A stretch of 64,000 nt of DNA from Papiliotrema nemorosa (taxonomy: Eukaryota > Basidiomycota > Tremellomycetes > Tremellales > Rhynchogastremaceae), in assembly GCA_032158125.1 (NCBI GenBank), contig JASKOT010000034.1:1-64000 (forward strand), written 5' to 3'. Below the pieces are notes generated by a model. It had not been told where the DNA came from. It made no database searches and saw nothing but the letters and a program-made list of their open reading frames with translations. The stretch's first letter is position 1. Each line of letters opens with the position of its first letter. Of the stretch, positions 62,593 through 64,000 are shown piece by piece. The position numbers were made by a program, and so were the translations under genes.

Positions 62593-63493
62593 CTTGGGTA
62601 AGCGCGTTACAGCTCAGTTGTTTCCTCCTCGACTCCTGGGACAAGATGCTTGGAGGAGCCAATTCTTCCGACTGCTGTCCTCTCTGAGCTCTTATCTGTC
62701 TTGGAGTTCGCCTCGGGGAGCTCGAAGAGATGTGGTAAGGAGGAGAGGTCGGGGTGGTGATGCTTGGATGACGGCAAAGTGTTCTTGGCGTAAACTGGCA
62801 TCGCCACCATTTCGACCAACCTCACACTTCTCCCATCTCTGCTGCATGTACCCATGCTTGCACAGCTCAGTATCCATTTGGAGTCGGGCAGTGAGGGCAG
62901 AGCAATGGATGCATCCATTGCTCAGGTGAGATCAGTGCAGGCAAGTTGAGACCTGACCTGAGCAACCTGACATAGCCGAAGGACAGTTTCACCAATCGCC
63001 CGATACTGCTCCTATTCCAACCCCCAAGATGGAGGATCCTGGACTCGACGAAGTTCCCTCAATCTGTAGGGCAAGCCCCTTGACACTCTCCTATCCGGCT
63101 CGACCGTGCTGCAACCCCGAGGATGGTCCATCTCACATCGCAAGAATAGCACATTGTCATCTAATTTAGCACCCAACGAGCAGAGATCTCATCTCATGTT
63201 CAACCATGACCGGCAGTCATCCCTCAACATCAAACGTGCTGCACCATACACTTCTGAGACACCTATTGGGTTACAATTCACCCTACCACACGTGCATATC
63301 TTCGATGGACTGATTGGACATTTGAGGTTGAGGAAGATCAACCCGAATGGACTGATACCTTGACTCTTCCCGAAGAAAAAAGCCACCGGTATGGTATGGA
63401 CTATGCAATTCGATCTCATATAGCCTGCTCGAAAAAGTTGACCATCCACCAAAAGCCTCTCTGACACCACTGCCCCGGTATTACATACATACC
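62593..63493. other. Divergent promoter region before the phytase-type gene
   Basis: About 900 nt with divergent starts at both ends. Short frames on both strands show no domain. A weak CATATAGC element lies about 75 nt before the phosphatase ATG. Confidence 0.35.
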
Positions 63494-64000
63494 ATGTTGT
63501 CCGCGCTGATCACCCTCCTCCCATTGCTGGCTCTCTCCAGCGGTCGAGCGGTCACTCAACAACCTCGAGATGTGCAGCTCTTGACGGATATCAATGCCAT
63601 CCAAAACTACTGGGGTCAGGTCAGTCGCCCCTCATTTCTGGCTCCAGGATGGACGGCTGAAAAGTACTGTAGTACCGACCTTATGCCAATTCCCCTCCGT
63701 CCTACTTTGGTGTGGAGAACACCGGACTCCCTTATGGATGCGGCTACGAGTGAGTCTACCTCTATTCGGCGATATTACCCGGCTGAGCTGCGTTGACACA
63801 CAGGCAAGTCCACGTTTTGCATCGACATGGAGCTCGATACCCTACTGGCGCAGATGAAGATGCGGTAAACGACGATCGGTTCGCCAAGAAGATCGCTACT
63901 ATCGTCTCTACCGAGGGTGATGCTGCCTTCTTTGGACCTCTCACTGTGAGTCGGAAACCTCTCGTCTAAGTGGATCAATGGCTCATGGGCAGTTCTTGAA
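63494..64000 (+). CDS. Histidine acid phosphatase, phytase type (3' end cut by window)
   Basis: MLSALITLLPLLALSSGRA is a signal peptide. Exon 2 (YRPYANSPPSYFGVENTGLP, then YGCGYE) and exon 3 with QVHVLHRHGARYPTG contain the RHGxRxP active-site motif of the histidine acid phosphatase/phytase family, where the His is the nucleophile. The first intron (from 63618) must use the TAG acceptor just before TACCGACCT; the nearer CAG acceptor breaks frame. The protein continues past AFFGPLT beyond the window, so the HD proton-donor motif is not seen. It should be a secreted phosphomonoesterase that frees phosphate, a functional partner of the phosphate symporter 17 kb away, though not clustered with it. 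Confidence 0.87.

Overview
The window is nuclear DNA of a basidiomycete fungus, most likely a tremellomycete yeast of the Cryptococcus/Kwoniella type. Genes lie close together on both strands and are broken by many short introns, mostly 40-60 nt, with GTNNGN donors and CTRAY-like branch sites. The proteins include a full intersectin-type endocytic protein that matches cryptococcal Cin1 in domain order. There are no rRNA genes, CRISPR arrays or recognisable transposons. All gene models are my own splice reconstructions from the raw sequence, without transcript data.

Left edge (1-3.1 kb): a 197-bp-period tandem duplication, a secreted histidine-phosphatase-like gene and a DUF2256/DUF3253 protein.

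Region 3.6-25.2 kb: eight consecutive genes, five MFS transporters and three glycoside hydrolases. In order they are sugar porter, GH1 beta-glucosidase, sugar porter, GH43 beta-xylosidase, two tandem Lac12-like permeases, a second GH1, and an ACS-type (allantoate/pantothenate-like) permease. None of the hydrolases has a signal peptide. The block therefore looks like an uptake-then-intracellular-hydrolysis module for plant-cell-wall oligosaccharides such as cellodextrins and xylodextrins. This resembles in logic the Neurospora CDT/GH1-1/GH43-2 route, but here the genes are physically clustered. TATA boxes and short CreA/Mig1-like GC boxes lie in several of its promoters.

Region 25.5-37.2 kb: a methyltransferase-like protein divergent from an asparagine synthetase, a secreted aldose 1-epimerase, a single-pass Ser/Pro-rich membrane protein, and a Topors-like RING E3 ligase with an RS domain.

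Region 37.6-44 kb looks accessory. It holds a tandem pair of unrecognised paralogues, the second broken by a one-base frameshift, then an alpha/beta hydrolase and a beta-lactamase-fold serine hydrolase.

Region 44-64 kb is mostly core: a Pho84-type phosphate:H+ symporter, endonuclease III (NTH1/NTG1), the DEAD-box helicase Rok1/DDX52, the intersectin Cin1, the tail-anchored E2 Ubc6, a small proline-rich protein, and the 5' part of a secreted histidine acid phosphatase (phytase type) cut by the window end.

Two genome-level points stand out. At least three introns in the transporter genes need GC-AG splicing to keep frame. An exact 11-bp inverted repeat with CreA-like arms lies upstream of the phosphate transporter.
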